From positions 1 through 14,301 of the forward strand of contig CAJJDJ010000008.1 of NCBI GenBank assembly GCA_905182825.1: DNA of 14,301 bases. The letters run 5' to 3'. The notes below the pieces were generated by a model that saw only the letters and a list, made by a program, of their open reading frames with translations, did no database searches and had not been told where the DNA came from. The translations under genes were made by a program, and so were the position numbers. Numbering within the stretch: the stretch's first letter is position 1; the number at the start of each line of letters is the position of its first letter. Of this stretch, positions 1-7,257 are shown piece after piece. Origin of the DNA: Thiotrichaceae bacterium UBA7359 (GTDB lineage: Bacteria > Pseudomonadota > Gammaproteobacteria > Eutrophobiales > Eutrophobiaceae).

Positions 1-2
1 CA

Positions 3-626
3 CCTATAAAGTTTCTCGCTAACACCACACGTATCAATGCGGTACTACACATCTTAGCCTCAGAATCTCATGCTCAGTTAAATCGGAACGCAGTGGATTT
101 GGCAAGCTTCAACCTTATTGATCCTGCTATTACCTTAAAACTTAATGACCATCTTTTCGAGTTTGGTAATACCGATGCCATAGACGCACGACGTTATGTT
201 ATGTTTAATAACAAAATTCATTTAATAGATGACTTGCTCTATATGCAACTAATGACAAATGCTACGTTTTTTACAGACCCTAAAATATTACCGACTGATA
301 TGAATATTGATGCAATACAATTCCCGAGCAATAGGATGAAGTTGATTAATCGTAACTGGCAAACACAAAAATTGATAAACATAAAACCTCAACAATTGGA
401 ACAAATTATATTTAGTTGGAATAATGCTACTGCAGTCTCAGTAAGTAAGTATATGGCACCCGAGACAAAGCCATCAATAACCATTTCTTCCTCAGACGGA
501 ATAACAATAAAGTTTGATATTGTTTCAACCACGCCACATTTAATACTTGGTAGGGAGGATGTTGGAATTCAATATCATCTAAGCAATGATGAATCAGAAA
601 AATTATTATTAACGGAAGAGCTTTAA
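3..626 (+). CDS. DUF4340 domain-containing protein, 5'-truncated by the window edge
   Basis: The reading frame is open from base 3 with no stop before the GTG at 93, so the gene most likely starts outside the window and only about 207 C-terminal residues are visible. The visible part resembles the DUF4340 family. An early segment (NTTRINAVLHIL) is followed by DLASFNLIDPAITLKL, then FEFGNTDAIDARRYVMF and IHLIDDLLYMQLM, the typical order of short beta-strand repeats in these proteins. Known family members are about 300 residues with one N-terminal membrane helix and a periplasmic remainder; that helix would lie upstream of this window. The function is not established. It ends 16 bases before mutM and probably shares its transcript. 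GTG 93 has no good ribosome site and would discard a conserved-looking segment, so I do not take it as the start. Confidence 0.75.
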   Translation, partial: PIKFLANTTRINAVLHILASESHAQLNRNAVDLASFNLIDPAITLKLNDHLFEFGNTDAIDARRYVMFNNKIHLIDDLLYMQLMTNATFFTDPKILPTDMNIDAIQFPSNRMKLINRNWQTQKLINIKPQQLEQIIFSWNNATAVSVSKYMAPETKPSITISSSDGITIKFDIVSTTPHLILGREDVGIQYHLSNDESEKLLLTEEL

Positions 627-642
627 GCTTTATTAAAAACTA

Positions 643-1458
643 ATGCCCGAACTTCCAGAAGTCGAAATAACTTGTCAAGGGATCTCTCCATTTGTTGTTG
701 GTCAGACTGTAAAAGAGATTATCATTCGTGAGCGTCAGTTGCGTTGGCCTATCCCAATAGCTTTGAAACGGTCACTCAAAAATAAAATAATTATAAAACT
801 CAATAGACGTGCAAAATATCTGCTCTTCTATACAGGTAATGGCTGTATGATCATACACCTCGGGATGTCTGGTAGCTTAAGAATCGTGAAAGATGTTGAA
901 CCTCCCGAAAGACATGATCACGTTGACATTATTTTTAAGTCTGGTCATACGCTGCGTTATCGAGATCCAAGAAAATTTGGCTCTATACTCTGGACTAAAC
1001 ATGATCCAATGAAACATATGTTGCTTAGTCACCTAGGTCCCGAACCTTTAACTCATGAGTTTCAGGCTGATTATCTATATGTTCTGTCCAGAAAACGAAC
1101 TAAGCCTATTAAGAATTTCATTATGGACAGTCGTATAGTTGTTGGAATAGGTAATATCTATGCGAATGAAGCTCTCTATCATGCAGGGATTAGGCCAACA
1201 CAAAAAGCTGGAAAAATCTCAAAAATACGATACAAAAGACTCATTGTTGAAATAAAGAACGTCTTGTCACATGCCATTAAAAAAGGTGGCACTACAATAC
1301 GTGACTTTATCAACGGTGAAGGGAAACCAGGTTATTTTAAAAATGAATTGCAAGTTTATGATAAAGCAGGTCACCCCTGTAATTCTTGTAAGACGGCTAT
1401 CACGATAATTCGCTTAGGACAACGTTCGACATTTTATTGCGCAAATTGTCAAACATAA
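643..1458 (+). CDS. mutM: Formamidopyrimidine-DNA glycosylase (Fpg/MutM)
   Basis: A bifunctional base-excision repair enzyme that removes 8-oxoguanine and formamidopyrimidines from DNA and nicks the abasic site by beta/delta elimination. After Met removal the chain begins PELPEVE, with the catalytic N-terminal Pro and Glu3. K58 lies in RRAKYL. The lesion-space filling residues of E. coli Fpg appear as M75, R110 and F112. The helix-two-turn-helix motif GIGNIYANEAL is at about 168-178 and GGTTIRDF at 215-222. The C-terminal zinc finger has C246, C249, C266 and C269. The length of 271 residues is normal for the family (E. coli 269). It follows the DUF4340 gene after 16 bases with only a weak ribosome site, which suggests co-transcription and perhaps coupling. 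No catalytic residue is missing. Confidence 0.97.
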   Translation: MPELPEVEITCQGISPFVVGQTVKEIIIRERQLRWPIPIALKRSLKNKIIIKLNRRAKYLLFYTGNGCMIIHLGMSGSLRIVKDVEPPERHDHVDIIFKSGHTLRYRDPRKFGSILWTKHDPMKHMLLSHLGPEPLTHEFQADYLYVLSRKRTKPIKNFIMDSRIVVGIGNIYANEALYHAGIRPTQKAGKISKIRYKRLIVEIKNVLSHAIKKGGTTIRDFINGEGKPGYFKNELQVYDKAGHPCNSCKTAITIIRLGQRSTFYCANCQT

Positions 1459-1460
1459 AT

Positions 1461-1572
1461 GTTTAAGTAATCGAAACAAAAACGAACATATATCATCATA
1501 CCATTTACAGACTTTGAGAAAAATCAAAGTGAAGGAAATTGAAACATCATATTAAGCTCTCGATTACTAAAC
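1461..1572. repeat. Imperfect inverted repeat downstream of mutM
   Basis: The left arm GTTTAAGTAATCGA (1461-1474) and right arm TCGATTACTAAAC (1560-1572) are reverse complements except for one extra A in the left arm. They enclose about 85 AT-rich bases. This could be the two ends of a very small non-coding element or a weak long-range hairpin after mutM. No flanking target-site duplication is evident, so its nature is open. Confidence 0.35.
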
Positions 1573-1626
1573 TAGTGATATTATTGTCAGTCCTTCGAAA
1601 AATCTTTTTAAAGCCTAAACATTTTT

Positions 1627-1653
1627 TTGTTATCATTCATTAATTTATATAAT
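1627..1653 (+). promoter_or_regulatory. Possible sigma-70 promoter for the SUMF1-like gene
   Basis: TTGTTA (1627-1632) and a consensus TATAAT (1648-1653) are separated by 15 bases, two short of the optimum. The -10 box is perfect, but the DNA is AT-rich and such boxes arise by chance. Transcription would begin near 1660 and leave a leader of about 150 bases. Confidence 0.3.
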
Positions 1654-1807
1654 ACTGAACCCTAATTATGGGTAACAGTCATATAATGAAATAGAAATTT
1701 ATGGGTTTTCAAAATACCATCTAAAAGATTAAACTTAATGCGAAGAGTAATTTCTAAGAATCTCATGGAAGATTTTACCCTTTAAAAAATACTAAAAAAG
1801 ATAACTT

Positions 1808-3145
1808 ATGATAAATCAACATACCTTTACAGCATCGCCACTTAAAATAAATAATTTTAGTGTATTCCTCTTAGTCTCAATACTGATTTTCTTTCCAATG
1901 ACGAATCTTTTCGCTGTGGATTTAACTATAGATCAACATGAAGACCTAGATTCACTAACAATATTGGGTTTGTTGGCGGCTGCCGAAAAAGATGTCGAGA
2001 TGAGTCGTCATACCGAGCCAGCCGGAAGAAATGCCTACGAAAAAGTAAAAAAAATACTGGAAGAGGACAGCAATAATATGGGGGCGGCTCGTATTTTGTC
2101 CAAGATCTTGAATATAAATATTGAAGCATTACAGACAGCACTCAATGCCGGAGATTCTATAGGTGCAAGAGAACATCTTAGAATAATACGTAAAGTACAC
2201 CCTGATGCTATCGCAACAACTGTCGCTGAGAAACTGCTTGAGAAACAATTAAAAGCGATCCCAGAAGGATTAGGTAAAACAAAAGAACATAATTTAGCAG
2301 GTTTGATGGTGACAATCCCTGGAGGGTCATTTCTCATGGGTACCTTAGAAGGGAGAACAGATGAAAAGCCACTGCATATTGTTACCGTCTCATCTTTTGA
2401 AATTGGAAAATATGAAGTTACCATCGGTCAATTTAGAAAATTTGTCGAGGCTACAGGTTATCTTACTGATGCAGAAACAGATGCCGGTAACCATAAGGGT
2501 TGTTTTGGCGACGGAGATGGTGTTGATTTTGGACAAAAAGAGGGATTAACTTGGCGTGACCCTAGCTACACTCAGTCAGAAAACCACCCGGTAGTATGTG
2601 TTAGCTTGAATGACGCGCATGCTTACATTGACTGGATTAATAAGGAGACTAGCAGAAACTATAGTCTCCCATCAGAAGCACAATGGGAATATGCCGCACG
2701 CTCCGGTAGCACTACCGATTACCATTTTGGTAATTCAAAATCAGACTTGTGTCTCTATGCCAATGTTTATGATGAAGTAGGTAAAAACATCAATAGCTAT
2801 GGCTGGAGAAGTGCACCTTGTAACGATGGCGAAGCAAAATCATCAAAGGTAGGAAAATATAAAGCAAGTCTTTTTGGTCTACATGATATGCATGGAAACG
2901 TATGGGAGTGGGTAGAAGATTGTTGGAAATCGGGCTACCATAATGCTCCAAGCAATGGCGAGGTATTCAAAAATACCAAATGCGACTATCGAGTAACGCG
3001 AGGTGGATCTTGGTACAATATTCCCTTGGGAGTTCGCTCAGCAAACCGTTATTGGTATATGCAAACTTATCGCAGTTTTAATCTGGGGTTTCGTCTGTTC
3101 CGAAATACAAGTATATCTGTAAGTGTAAATTCACAAAAAAATTAA
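1808..3145 (+). CDS. Exported SUMF1/FGE-fold protein without the FGE copper cysteines
   Basis: The 445-residue protein starts with a hydrophobic segment at about 18-36 ending LFA, which looks like a signal peptide. A helical, TPR-like stretch follows (about 50-150, e.g. AYEKVKKILEEDSNNMGAAR). The SUMF1/FGE-sulfatase domain spans about 166-433. Its marks are MVTIPGGSFLMG, EIGKYEVTIGQFRKFV, NHPVVCVSLNDAHAYIDW, SLPSEAQWEYAARSG, LHDMHGNVWEW and RVTRGGSWYN...LGFRL. True aerobic FGE has two copper-binding cysteines after RGGSW; here that segment has none. Formylglycine synthesis is therefore unlikely, and no sulfatase gene is nearby. Six cysteines (232, 264, 315, 338, 372, 392) could form disulfides in the periplasm. 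The fold is also used by EgtB-, PvdO- and sugar-binding-type proteins, so the role stays open. It converges on ggt, with stops overlapping by four bases. The ribosome site is weak (A-rich). Confidence 0.85.
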   Translation: MINQHTFTASPLKINNFSVFLLVSILIFFPMTNLFAVDLTIDQHEDLDSLTILGLLAAAEKDVEMSRHTEPAGRNAYEKVKKILEEDSNNMGAARILSKILNINIEALQTALNAGDSIGAREHLRIIRKVHPDAIATTVAEKLLEKQLKAIPEGLGKTKEHNLAGLMVTIPGGSFLMGTLEGRTDEKPLHIVTVSSFEIGKYEVTIGQFRKFVEATGYLTDAETDAGNHKGCFGDGDGVDFGQKEGLTWRDPSYTQSENHPVVCVSLNDAHAYIDWINKETSRNYSLPSEAQWEYAARSGSTTDYHFGNSKSDLCLYANVYDEVGKNINSYGWRSAPCNDGEAKSSKVGKYKASLFGLHDMHGNVWEWVEDCWKSGYHNAPSNGEVFKNTKCDYRVTRGGSWYNIPLGVRSANRYWYMQTYRSFNLGFRLFRNTSISVSVNSQKN

Positions 3146-4827
3146 GGGTAATAAAAAACTTTTGCACTACCTTTTCCACGAGGGTCGCTGGCAGCAAAAA
3201 TTAGATCCTTACTTTTCCAGATCATTATTGCTTGCATGTTTCCATAGCGACGATTTTTTTCTTTAAGTATATGGCCTTTATCTCTAAGCGCAGCCTGTTC
3301 AACATCGCTTAATCCTCCTTGTTCGAATTCCACTTGATCAGGCAAATATTGATGGTGGTAGCGTGATAAACTCACCCAAGACTTAGGTGTTTTTCCTTCC
3401 GCAAAATTCAAAACGCCCAACAAGACCATACTAATAATACGACTACCACCGGGCGTACCTAACACAGCAACTCGATCATCTGTTTCGAGAAATGTTGGTG
3501 TCATACTTGACAGTGGACGTTTATTGGGTGCAATAGAATTAGCATGATCTCCAACTAAACCATAGGCATTAGCCGTTAATGGCTTCACAGAAAAGTCATC
3601 CATTTCGTTATTCAAAAGCACTCCTGTACCTTCGGCCACAAATCCAGAACCAAATGGAAGGTTAATACTTAAGGTTGCAGAAACTCGATTACCTTCAGCA
3701 TCTACGACTGAGAAATGAGTTGTATCAGTACCTTTCTGTTGTATTGTTGCAATATTGCTCAGTTCGGTACTGGGTGTTGCACGTTTTAAATTGATAGTTA
3801 AAGCTAGACCTTCTGCATAATTTTTGTCTAACAATCGTTTCACAGGAATATCAATAAAATCAGGATCGCCCAAATAAGCCGCTCGATCACGATAAGCCCG
3901 TCGCATAGCTTCTATAACAAGATGTTTGCGTGTTATAGAATCAAATTCTTCTAAATTGAATTGCTCTAAAATATTCAGCGCTTGCCCCATAACAATACCA
4001 CCCGAAGAAGGTGGTGCTGCTGATATAACTTTAATACCATTGTAATTTAATACAATGGGTTCTCGTTCAATGACCTGATACTCTTTCAGATCGTCTAACT
4101 GCCAAATACCACCATTATTTATAACACTGGAGACCATCTGTTTTGCTATAGGTCCTTGATAAAACCCCTTACGTCCATAATTTGCGAATTCTATTAGCGT
4201 TTTCGCTAAATCTTTTTGAACAATCAATTCGCCAATAGCAGGTATTTTATGTTTATTAAGAAATATTTTTGCCGCACTTGGATATTGTCTAACAACATCT
4301 TTTCTATAATTCAATAATTTTTGATAACGCTCAGATACAATAAAACCTCTTTGTGCTTGTTTAATTGCCGGCATGAGTACTTGTTTTAACGATAAACGTC
4401 CATAGTTTTTCACAAGGTGTTCTATACCTGCGGGAACACCCGGAATACCGGCGGCTTTAGGGCCATTCAATGACAACCCTTCAACAACATCTCCCGCTTT
4501 ATCCAAGTACATATCATGGGTACTCCGCATAGGAGCTTTTTCACGACCATCAATCATGACCTGCTTATTATCAGATGAGCGATGTATCAACCAAAAAGCA
4601 CCTCCACCTAGACCAGAACTGTAAGGCTCAACAACTGCTAATGATGCTGTTATTGCAGCTGCGGCATCAAAAGCATTACCTCCTTGTCTTAAAATATTAA
4701 TCCCTACTTGTGTTGCTAAAGGATGCGCGCTCGCAATCGCAGCTTGCTTTGATTGTGCAGTGACATAAGTAGAGCTAAATATTAAAACGCATAGAAATAA
4801 AAACATTATTCTAATTATTTTTATCAT
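3142..4827 (-). CDS. ggt: Gamma-glutamyltransferase (glutathione hydrolase), periplasmic
   Basis: This enzyme cleaves the gamma-glutamyl bond of glutathione and related compounds and transfers the glutamyl group to water, amino acids or peptides. The 561-residue precursor has a signal peptide (about 1-24, ending VTA) followed by the large-subunit region with SSGLGGGAFW (70-79). Autoprocessing would occur before T369 in the motif DTTHFSVVDAEGN, making T369 the N-terminal nucleophile of the small subunit. The oxyanion/substrate motif PLSSMTPT (438-445) and GTPGGSRI (457-464) are intact. The length matches active bacterial GGTs (about 550-580). It is the last gene of the minus-strand block and starts 17 bases after the coaD stop with no strong ribosome site. 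A ggt gene near coaD and mutM is, from memory, also the arrangement in Pseudomonas aeruginosa. Confidence 0.95.
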   Translation of the reverse strand: MIKIIRIMFLFLCVLIFSSTYVTAQSKQAAIASAHPLATQVGINILRQGGNAFDAAAAITASLAVVEPYSSGLGGGAFWLIHRSSDNKQVMIDGREKAPMRSTHDMYLDKAGDVVEGLSLNGPKAAGIPGVPAGIEHLVKNYGRLSLKQVLMPAIKQAQRGFIVSERYQKLLNYRKDVVRQYPSAAKIFLNKHKIPAIGELIVQKDLAKTLIEFANYGRKGFYQGPIAKQMVSSVINNGGIWQLDDLKEYQVIEREPIVLNYNGIKVISAAPPSSGGIVMGQALNILEQFNLEEFDSITRKHLVIEAMRRAYRDRAAYLGDPDFIDIPVKRLLDKNYAEGLALTINLKRATPSTELSNIATIQQKGTDTTHFSVVDAEGNRVSATLSINLPFGSGFVAEGTGVLLNNEMDDFSVKPLTANAYGLVGDHANSIAPNKRPLSSMTPTFLETDDRVAVLGTPGGSRIISMVLLGVLNFAEGKTPKSWVSLSRYHHQYLPDQVEFEQGGLSDVEQAALRDKGHILKEKNRRYGNMQAIMIWKSKDLIFAASDPRGKGSAKVFYYP

Positions 4828-4844
4828 ATCTATTGCTTAAAAAG

Positions 4845-5321
4845 TTAAGAAAATTTGTTTTTTAATGCGGTAACAACTATTGAATCTACAAATAAACTGA
4901 CATCACCATGCAGTGATGCTATCTCTCTTACAAGACTCGAGGTTGTGCACGCTAGATTTTCTGCAGGCGTTAAAAACACTGTTTCAATACCTGAATTTAA
5001 TTGTCTATTCATGCCCGCCATCTGAAATTCATAATCAAAATCAGATACAGCTCGTATACCTCTAACGATTACACTAGCTCTTTTTTCACGTGCAAGGTCT
5101 GTTGCTAATGCGCGAAACGGAATCACTTGAACATTTTTTGTACCAGACAATACATCCCTTGCAAATGCAATACGTTCTTCAATGGTAAAAAGAGTTTTCT
5201 TACTTGTCGTGTCGGCAACAGCGATGATAACCTCATCAAACAATTTAGCTGCACGCCGTGTAATATCTGCATGTCCTTTTGTGATTGGATCAAATGTACC
5301 TGGATAAATTGCCGTTACCAT
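4845..5321 (-). CDS. coaD: Phosphopantetheine adenylyltransferase (CoaD)
   Basis: This cytoplasmic enzyme transfers AMP from ATP to 4'-phosphopantetheine, giving dephospho-CoA, the penultimate step of coenzyme A synthesis. The nucleotidyltransferase signature GTFDPITKGH is at residues 8-17 with the ATP-contacting H17. The RGIR motif is at 87-90 with DFDYEFQMAGMNR after it, and SSLVRE is at 128-133. The length of 158 residues is almost that of the E. coli enzyme (159), so it is complete. The start is supported by GAGGGA in the mRNA, five bases before the ATG. It lies 51 bases after rsmD and 17 before ggt, in one block. In Pseudomonas a ferredoxin gene follows coaD, as I recall; here no frame of that kind fits between coaD and ggt. 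Confidence 0.97.
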   Translation of the reverse strand: MVTAIYPGTFDPITKGHADITRRAAKLFDEVIIAVADTTSKKTLFTIEERIAFARDVLSGTKNVQVIPFRALATDLAREKRASVIVRGIRAVSDFDYEFQMAGMNRQLNSGIETVFLTPAENLACTTSSLVREIASLHGDVSLFVDSIVVTALKNKFS

Positions 5322-5372
5322 TTCAATCCCTCATTAGACAGATTAATAAATTCATCTTTAAAACATCACATA

Positions 5373-5918
5373 TTAGATAGGCTCTATAAGCATTGATTCT
5401 ACGTTACTTATCTTCGTTTCTTTCGTTATTTTCCAATCACTCGGCAAGACTAATTTTTTTTCAGATTCAACGTAAACCAAGCCTTTAGGTTTTAATAACA
5501 TTTCTTCACTAATTGCTTCTAAACATGGCTCTAAGTAGCCCTTCCCAAAAGGAGGGTCAAGGAAAATTATATCAAATTTATTTATACTCTGCCTAACCCA
5601 GCTCATTGCATCAGCGAGTTTAATCGTATGACTTTTACTGCCTAACATTTCTGCATGATGTTTTAGCGATTCAACAATTTTTGGATTAGACTCGATCATA
5701 AAAACCGCTCCCGCACCTCGCGACAAAGCTTCAAAGCCAAGGACACCTGTTCCAGCAAAAAGATCCAAACAACATGCTCCAACAATATCTTCTTGTAACC
5801 AATTAAAGAGTGTTTCGCGAACACGATCGGGCGTCGGTCTTAAAGCTGGCAAATTTATTACATCAAGTTTTCTTCCGCGCCATTTACCAGCAATAATACG
5901 AATTTTACTGATCGCCAC
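5373..5918 (-). CDS. rsmD: 16S rRNA (guanine(966)-N2)-methyltransferase RsmD
   Basis: An S-adenosylmethionine-dependent enzyme that methylates G966 (E. coli numbering) of 16S rRNA during 30S assembly. The N-terminus IRIIAGKWRGRKL and the segment LRPTPDRVRETLFNWL are hallmarks of RsmD. The SAM-binding motif DLFAGTG is at 52-58 and the catalytic DPPF (type IV NPPY-like) at 121-124. With 181 residues it is slightly shorter than the E. coli protein (198) but has all core motifs. The start codon is GTG, six bases after the TGA of the M16-like gene, with no strong ribosome site. Translation is probably coupled to that gene. Its neighbour coaD is a very common bacterial pairing. Confidence 0.95.
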   Translation of the reverse strand: MAISKIRIIAGKWRGRKLDVINLPALRPTPDRVRETLFNWLQEDIVGACCLDLFAGTGVLGFEALSRGAGAVFMIESNPKIVESLKHHAEMLGSKSHTIKLADAMSWVRQSINKFDIIFLDPPFGKGYLEPCLEAISEEMLLKPKGLVYVESEKKLVLPSDWKITKETKISNVESMLIEPI

Positions 5919-5924
5919 TATTAC

Positions 5925-7256
5925 TCAAGGTCTTACTTTCGATCCTTCAACGAGTGCACCCACCCTAACAGTGACTAACTTATCTGGTATTAATCGTCGC
6001 TTAAAAGCATCTTTTATTTGATTAATTGTAACAGCATCAACATTAGCGTTAAACGTTTCAAGATAATCTAGTGACAGTTTATAATATCCTATGGCAACGA
6101 CATAATTCAGAATTTTGCCATTACTATCTATGCGCAAAGGAGAACCACCAGTAATGTTTTTCTTGGAAGCGATTAACTCTTCTTCAGTTGGTCCAATTTC
6201 TATATAACGATTAATATTTTCCATTAATACCGACAATGCTTCATCAACCTGCTCTGTCTTTGTTTGTAATCCTGCAATGAAAGGACCTTCAAATCTCATT
6301 GGCGAAAAATAACTATAAGCACTATAAGACAACCCACGTTTTTCACGCACTTCCGCAAAAAGACGTGACACCATACCGCCACCGCCTAATACATGATTAC
6401 CAACATAAAGCGGAAAATAATCAGGATCACCGCGTTTAAGTCCAGTCTGGCCGACAAGAATATGTGTTTGTGCAGATGGATGTTCAATAAATACTTCATT
6501 AGCAGCTTCCAAAGCATTAACACTTGCTAATGTCTTAGCTTTCTGGCCTTGCTCAAGTCTGCTTAGAACATCTTCAGCAATTCTCTCTGCTTGCTCCCTA
6601 TTCACCGCTCCGACTATGGCAACCATCGCATTATTAGAAACATAATGTTGTTTATAAAATGACTCGATATCTTTACGATTGATTGCGGCTACAGACTTTT
6701 CTGTTCCTAGACTTGGTTGGGCATAAGGATGAGATTGATAAACAGCATTCATAAAAGCATCTCTTGCTAAAGCACTCGGATTTTGTTTTTTAGCTTGTAA
6801 ACCAATCAATGTCTGAGCGCGCAGCCTCTCTATAGCATCTTCAGGGAATTCTGGAGTTGAGATAACTTTTTTAAAGTTATCAAGAGCAGCAAGCAATAAT
6901 GGTCCGTCTGTTAAAGATCGTAATTGTACTGAAGCAGAGTCATAACCAGCATTCGTCCCAAAAATAGCACCAAGTGATTCAAAACCCTTGCTGACTTCAT
7001 CAGCATCCATTCCTGCCGCACCCTGATCTAATAAACCATTAGTCAATGCAGCAATACCTAATAACTTTCCATCTCGACTACTGCCCGCATCAAATACAAC
7101 TTGCATGTCAACCATTGGTAACTCGGGAGCATAGACGTAGAAAACCTCTGCTCCACTACTAGTTCTCCAAGTTTCAATCGTGGGCGATGCTTGAACAGAC
7201 CCATTTGTAAGCAGCAATAAACTAAAAACAATACTTAGCGTTTTTTTAATAAGCAT
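5925..7256 (-). CDS. M16-family (insulinase-like) protein, zinc motif lost; periplasmic partner subunit
   Basis: The frame is open further upstream (to 7337), but I place the start at ATG 7256. That ATG has a perfect AAGGAGGT seven bases before it, lies one base after the upstream stop, and begins a signal peptide (LIKKTLSIVFSLLLL...VQA, about 1-23). The longer version would overlap the previous gene by 80 bases. The 443-residue protein has two M16 halves. Where the catalytic partner has HALEH, this one reads A-L-T-N-G (about 70-74), so it cannot bind zinc there. It keeps the substrate-binding R/Y element (REKRGLSY, R307 and Y311) seen in non-catalytic M16 subunits. This is the known pattern of paired M16B proteins that act as heterodimers, like mitochondrial processing peptidase. 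The substrate is unknown. Confidence 0.9.
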   Translation of the reverse strand: MLIKKTLSIVFSLLLLTNGSVQASPTIETWRTSSGAEVFYVYAPELPMVDMQVVFDAGSSRDGKLLGIAALTNGLLDQGAAGMDADEVSKGFESLGAIFGTNAGYDSASVQLRSLTDGPLLLAALDNFKKVISTPEFPEDAIERLRAQTLIGLQAKKQNPSALARDAFMNAVYQSHPYAQPSLGTEKSVAAINRKDIESFYKQHYVSNNAMVAIVGAVNREQAERIAEDVLSRLEQGQKAKTLASVNALEAANEVFIEHPSAQTHILVGQTGLKRGDPDYFPLYVGNHVLGGGGMVSRLFAEVREKRGLSYSAYSYFSPMRFEGPFIAGLQTKTEQVDEALSVLMENINRYIEIGPTEEELIASKKNITGGSPLRIDSNGKILNYVVAIGYYKLSLDYLETFNANVDAVTINQIKDAFKRRLIPDKLVTVRVGALVEGSKVRP

Positions 7257-7257
7257 G

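Larger units (their letters stand above)
1459..1807. other. AT-rich intergenic region between mutM and the SUMF1-like gene
   Basis: This 349-base gap holds no coding frame that I can support; the open stretches are 15 codons or fewer. Two things stand out: an inverted repeat with about 85 bases between its arms (1461-1572), and a TATAAT box at 1648-1653 that may serve the downstream gene. I see no G+C-rich hairpin with a T-run after mutM and no RNA gene. Confidence 0.6.

Noticed and set aside
93..626. GTG at 93 as the true start of the first gene
   Set aside because: The frame is open to the window edge, residues before it fit the DUF4340 family, and there is no ribosome site.
2035..2424. 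Minus-strand open frame inside the SUMF1-like gene
   Set aside because: It is antisense to a gene with clear domain motifs; its translation shows no recognisable motif.
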